From Acetobacteraceae bacterium (GTDB taxonomy: Bacteria; Pseudomonadota; Alphaproteobacteria; Acetobacterales; Acetobacteraceae): a stretch of 7,867 bases of DNA. The stretch lies in assembly GCA_019689515.1 (NCBI GenBank), contig JADGHI010000164.1, positions 1 to 7,867 of the forward strand. The letters are read 5' to 3'. Within the stretch, counting starts at the first letter, position 1, and each line of letters begins with the position of its first letter. The notes beneath the pieces are model-generated. The model did not search any database and was not told the origin of the DNA. It saw only the letters and a program-made list of their open reading frames with translations. The translations under genes were made by a program, and so were the position numbers. Below, piece after piece: positions 6,364-7,867 of this stretch.

Positions 6364-6395
6364 TGGATAGGTGCGGCGGCGCGTGTCAACGCCGC
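6364..6395 (-). promoter_or_regulatory. Candidate promoter/operator of the dehydratase operon
   Basis: On the - strand a perfect TTGACA -35 box lies at 6389-6384. The best -10-like hexamer, TATCCA at 6369-6364, is only 14 bases away, so the promoter is imperfect and may need an activator. The -35 is flanked by an inverted repeat, GCGGCG (6376-6381, + strand) and CGCCGC (6390-6395) with an 8-base spacer, which could be an operator. The block GTTGAC followed by GCGCCG here recurs, with a 2-base difference in spacing, at the candidate site before the SDR gene. Initiation near 6357 would leave a leader of about 25 bases holding the ribosome site. Confidence 0.35.
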
Positions 6396-6945
6396 ATGCC
6401 CGGCCCGTCCGCCATCCGGGTTCGCATCAGAGAAGGGGATCGGCCCGCAAGAGTTGCGCCCCGCTCGCCCGCCGGCGACCGCATCCGGTGCGATGACCGG
6501 GCAGAACCGGTTGGCGCCGGAACGAACCGCGAGCGGGTCCTGGCCCGGCCCCGTCCCGTGGAGCGCAGGGCGGGTGGGCAGGCAGGCTGGCCGTGCGGCG
6601 GCCTCGATGGCGGCAGGCCGCGCTGTGGCGGCATTGCGGACGGCCCGAGGGCCTGGCTCACCGACCCCGTTCCGGAACCGGCCGCCTGCCGGCCGGAACC
6701 GCCCCTCGGCGCGGGCCGACGGCGCGGATCGGTCCCGACAGCGCGGTTGACCATCCGCGACGATCGGTGTTCCCTCCGCCGCGCGCTCCCGGCAGAGGGC
6801 GGCGTGTGGACCGGCCCACTGCCCGGCCCCACCGCGGTGCCGCGGCCTCGGCCCGTTTTCGCCCCAGACCCGGAGTCGCGCAATCGCGCCTTGCAGGAAG
6901 CCTGGATTCACGGCTCCGTTCGGCGCCCGGCGCTGAATATTGCGA

Positions 6946-6975
6946 CTGTTTCGCGAATCGTTTCATCTGTTTCGC
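6946..6975 (+). promoter_or_regulatory. Direct-repeat candidate binding site upstream of the response regulator
   Basis: CTGTTTCGC occurs exactly twice, at 6946-6954 and 6967-6975, 21 bases apart or two helical turns. A third GTTTC lies between them at 6960-6964. The patch stands out as AT-richer than its surroundings and ends about 61 bases before the regulator ATG. Regulators of the OmpR/PhoB family bind tandem direct repeats on one face of the helix, so this may be an autoregulatory site. That role is inference from position and spacing. Confidence 0.4.
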
Positions 6976-7036
6976 ACACCCGGCCCGGGCTGGCCGCCAT
7001 GAAGGGCAGGACGGGAACAGAGGGGGAGAACGTTGC

Positions 7037-7831
7037 ATGGCCGACCAGCCGGAGATCGTCGTCGTGGACGACGAAGAGGCCCTGCGCGACGCCGTCGGTG
7101 AATATCTCAGCCGCCACGGCTTCGCCGTGCGCTGCGTGGAGAACGGCGAAAGCATGCGCGCGGCGCTGCGCGAGCGCCCGGCCGATCTCGTCCTCCTCGA
7201 CATCGCCATGCCCGGCGAGGACGGGCTCTCCATCGCGCGCTCGCTGCGCGGGGGCGAGTTCGGCGACATCGGGATCGTGATGCTGACGGCCGCCGGCGAC
7301 GTGGTGGACCGCGTCGTCGGGCTGGAGGTCGGGGCGGACGACTACGTGGCCAAGCCCGCCGACCTGCGCGAGCTGCTCGCGCGGCTCCGCGCCGTGCTGC
7401 GCCGTCGCGAGGCGGCGCGCCAGGCGGCGCAGCAGGCGGCCGCGGCGGCGCCGGCGGCCTCGGCAACGGCTGGAGGCACGCAGGGCGCCACGGCGCAGGC
7501 CACGGCCGCCGCCACCCGCCGCGTCCGCATGGGGCGCACGCAGCTCGACCTCGACGCGCGACGGCTGATCGGCCCGGACGGCAACGAGATCCCGCTCGGG
7601 CCGAGCGAATTCGCCCTGCTGCGCGCCTTCGCCGAGCGGCCCGGACGGGTGCTGAGCCGAGAAACGCTGCTCGAACTCGCGCATCCGCGCGGCGAGGAGC
7701 ATTTCGACCGCTCCATCGACGTCCGCATCGCTCGGATCCGCCGCAAGATCGAAACCATCCCGGACCAGCCGAGCGTGATCAAGACCGTGCGGGGGGCGGG
7801 CTATGTCTTCGACCCGACGGCCGAGCGCTGA
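7037..7831 (+). CDS. OmpR/PhoB-family two-component response regulator
   Basis: A 264-residue cytoplasmic transcription factor. The receiver domain (about 6-122) has the acidic pair D11-D12, phospho-acceptor D55 in LVLLDIAMPGEDG, T84 in VMLTAAG and K106-P107 in DDYVAKP, so it looks fully active. An unusually long Ala/Gln/Thr-rich linker (about 126-160) follows. The C-terminal winged helix (about 163-258) shows the family hallmarks: LDARRL, a PLGPSEFALLRAF segment, GRVLSRETLLEL, RSIDVRIARIRRKIE in the recognition helix and VRGAGYVF in the wing. The start at 7037 is chosen because AGGGGGAG (7021-7028) sits 8 bases before it and the receiver fold begins at once; the open frame further upstream reads as non-coding. 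It is divergent from the sugar-acid operon across 705 bp, so control of that operon is possible but unproven. No histidine kinase is visible; only 36 bases follow the stop. Confidence 0.93.
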   Translation: MADQPEIVVVDDEEALRDAVGEYLSRHGFAVRCVENGESMRAALRERPADLVLLDIAMPGEDGLSIARSLRGGEFGDIGIVMLTAAGDVVDRVVGLEVGADDYVAKPADLRELLARLRAVLRRREAARQAAQQAAAAAPAASATAGGTQGATAQATAAATRRVRMGRTQLDLDARRLIGPDGNEIPLGPSEFALLRAFAERPGRVLSRETLLELAHPRGEEHFDRSIDVRIARIRRKIETIPDQPSVIKTVRGAGYVFDPTAER

Positions 7832-7867
7832 TCGACGCGGCGCCGCGGCGGTGGCGCGGAGCGGGAA

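Larger units (their letters stand above)
6332..7036. other. Long divergent intergenic region, no gene supported
   Basis: This 705-bp stretch separates the minus-strand dehydratase start from the plus-strand regulator start. Long open frames cross it on both strands, for example 6386-6883 on the - strand. Their translations are Arg/Pro/Gly/Ser-rich with no recognisable motif or ribosome site, as expected from random GC-rich sequence. It contains the candidate operon promoter near 6364-6395, a palindrome AACCGGTT (6505-6512), and a direct repeat CCGGAACCG at 6672-6680 and 6693-6701 flanking a GC hairpin. A less GC-rich patch at about 6931-6976 probably holds the regulator's promoter. Confidence 0.5.

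Noticed and set aside
6386..6883. A 165-codon minus-strand frame in the divergent intergenic region
   Set aside because: Its composition is Arg/Pro/Ser/Gly-rich, with no motif and no ribosome site. It also overlaps the candidate operon promoter.
6593..7036. A 148-residue N-terminal extension of the response regulator
   Set aside because: The receiver domain begins at the ATG at 7037, which has a strong ribosome site. The upstream text is low-complexity and crosses the likely promoter.
1..7867. CRISPR arrays, tRNA or rRNA genes, intact insertion sequences, phage or defence genes
   Set aside because: I found no regularly spaced repeats, no RNA-gene signatures and no transposase or nuclease motifs on either strand.

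Overview
The window is very GC-rich DNA with a strong G/C preference at third codon positions. Alternative-frame ORFs are long because AT-rich stop codons are rare. The gene families and style fit an alphaproteobacterium, perhaps Rhodospirillales/Acetobacteraceae-like; that placement is inference, not something the sequence proves.

Layout, left to right. (1) Positions 2-148 are the last 48 codons of glucose-6-phosphate isomerase (pgi, + strand). (2) Positions 149-433 hold a stretch in the same frame with coding-like codon use but no good start, probably a gene remnant. (3) 482-2014 (+) is a complete UxaA/GarD-family sugar-acid dehydratase. (4) A 284-bp convergent gap follows, with two hairpins. 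(5) Four genes on the - strand run from 6331 down to 2299: an IlvD/EDD-family sugar-acid dehydratase, a short-chain dehydrogenase resembling 2-keto-3-deoxy-L-fuconate dehydrogenase/DHRS6, a fumarylacetoacetate-hydrolase (FAH) family protein, and a small secreted LprI/DUF1311-like protein whose start overlaps the FAH stop (ATGA). (6) A 705-bp divergent intergenic region follows. (7) 7037-7831 (+) is an OmpR/PhoB-type response regulator; any partner kinase would lie beyond the right edge.

The three enzymes of the - strand cluster make a coherent non-phosphorylative sugar-acid route. The aldonate is dehydrated to a 2-keto-3-deoxy acid, oxidised at C4 to a 2,4-diketo-3-deoxy acid, and hydrolysed to pyruvate plus a hydroxy acid (L-lactate from a 6-deoxyhexonate such as L-fuconate or L-rhamnonate; glycolate from a pentonate). 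The UxaA-family enzyme on the other strand is a second, unrelated dehydratase that could feed the same pathway with another stereoisomer. Sugar dehydrogenase, lactonase and transporter genes are not in the window, so the true substrate cannot be fixed from here.

I do not see a defence system, CRISPR array, tRNA/rRNA, intact insertion sequence or phage gene. The points most worth a second look are the two-dehydratase arrangement, the secreted LprI-like gene coupled to the catabolic operon, the coding-like remnant after pgi, and a 9-bp direct repeat spaced 21 bp upstream of the response regulator.
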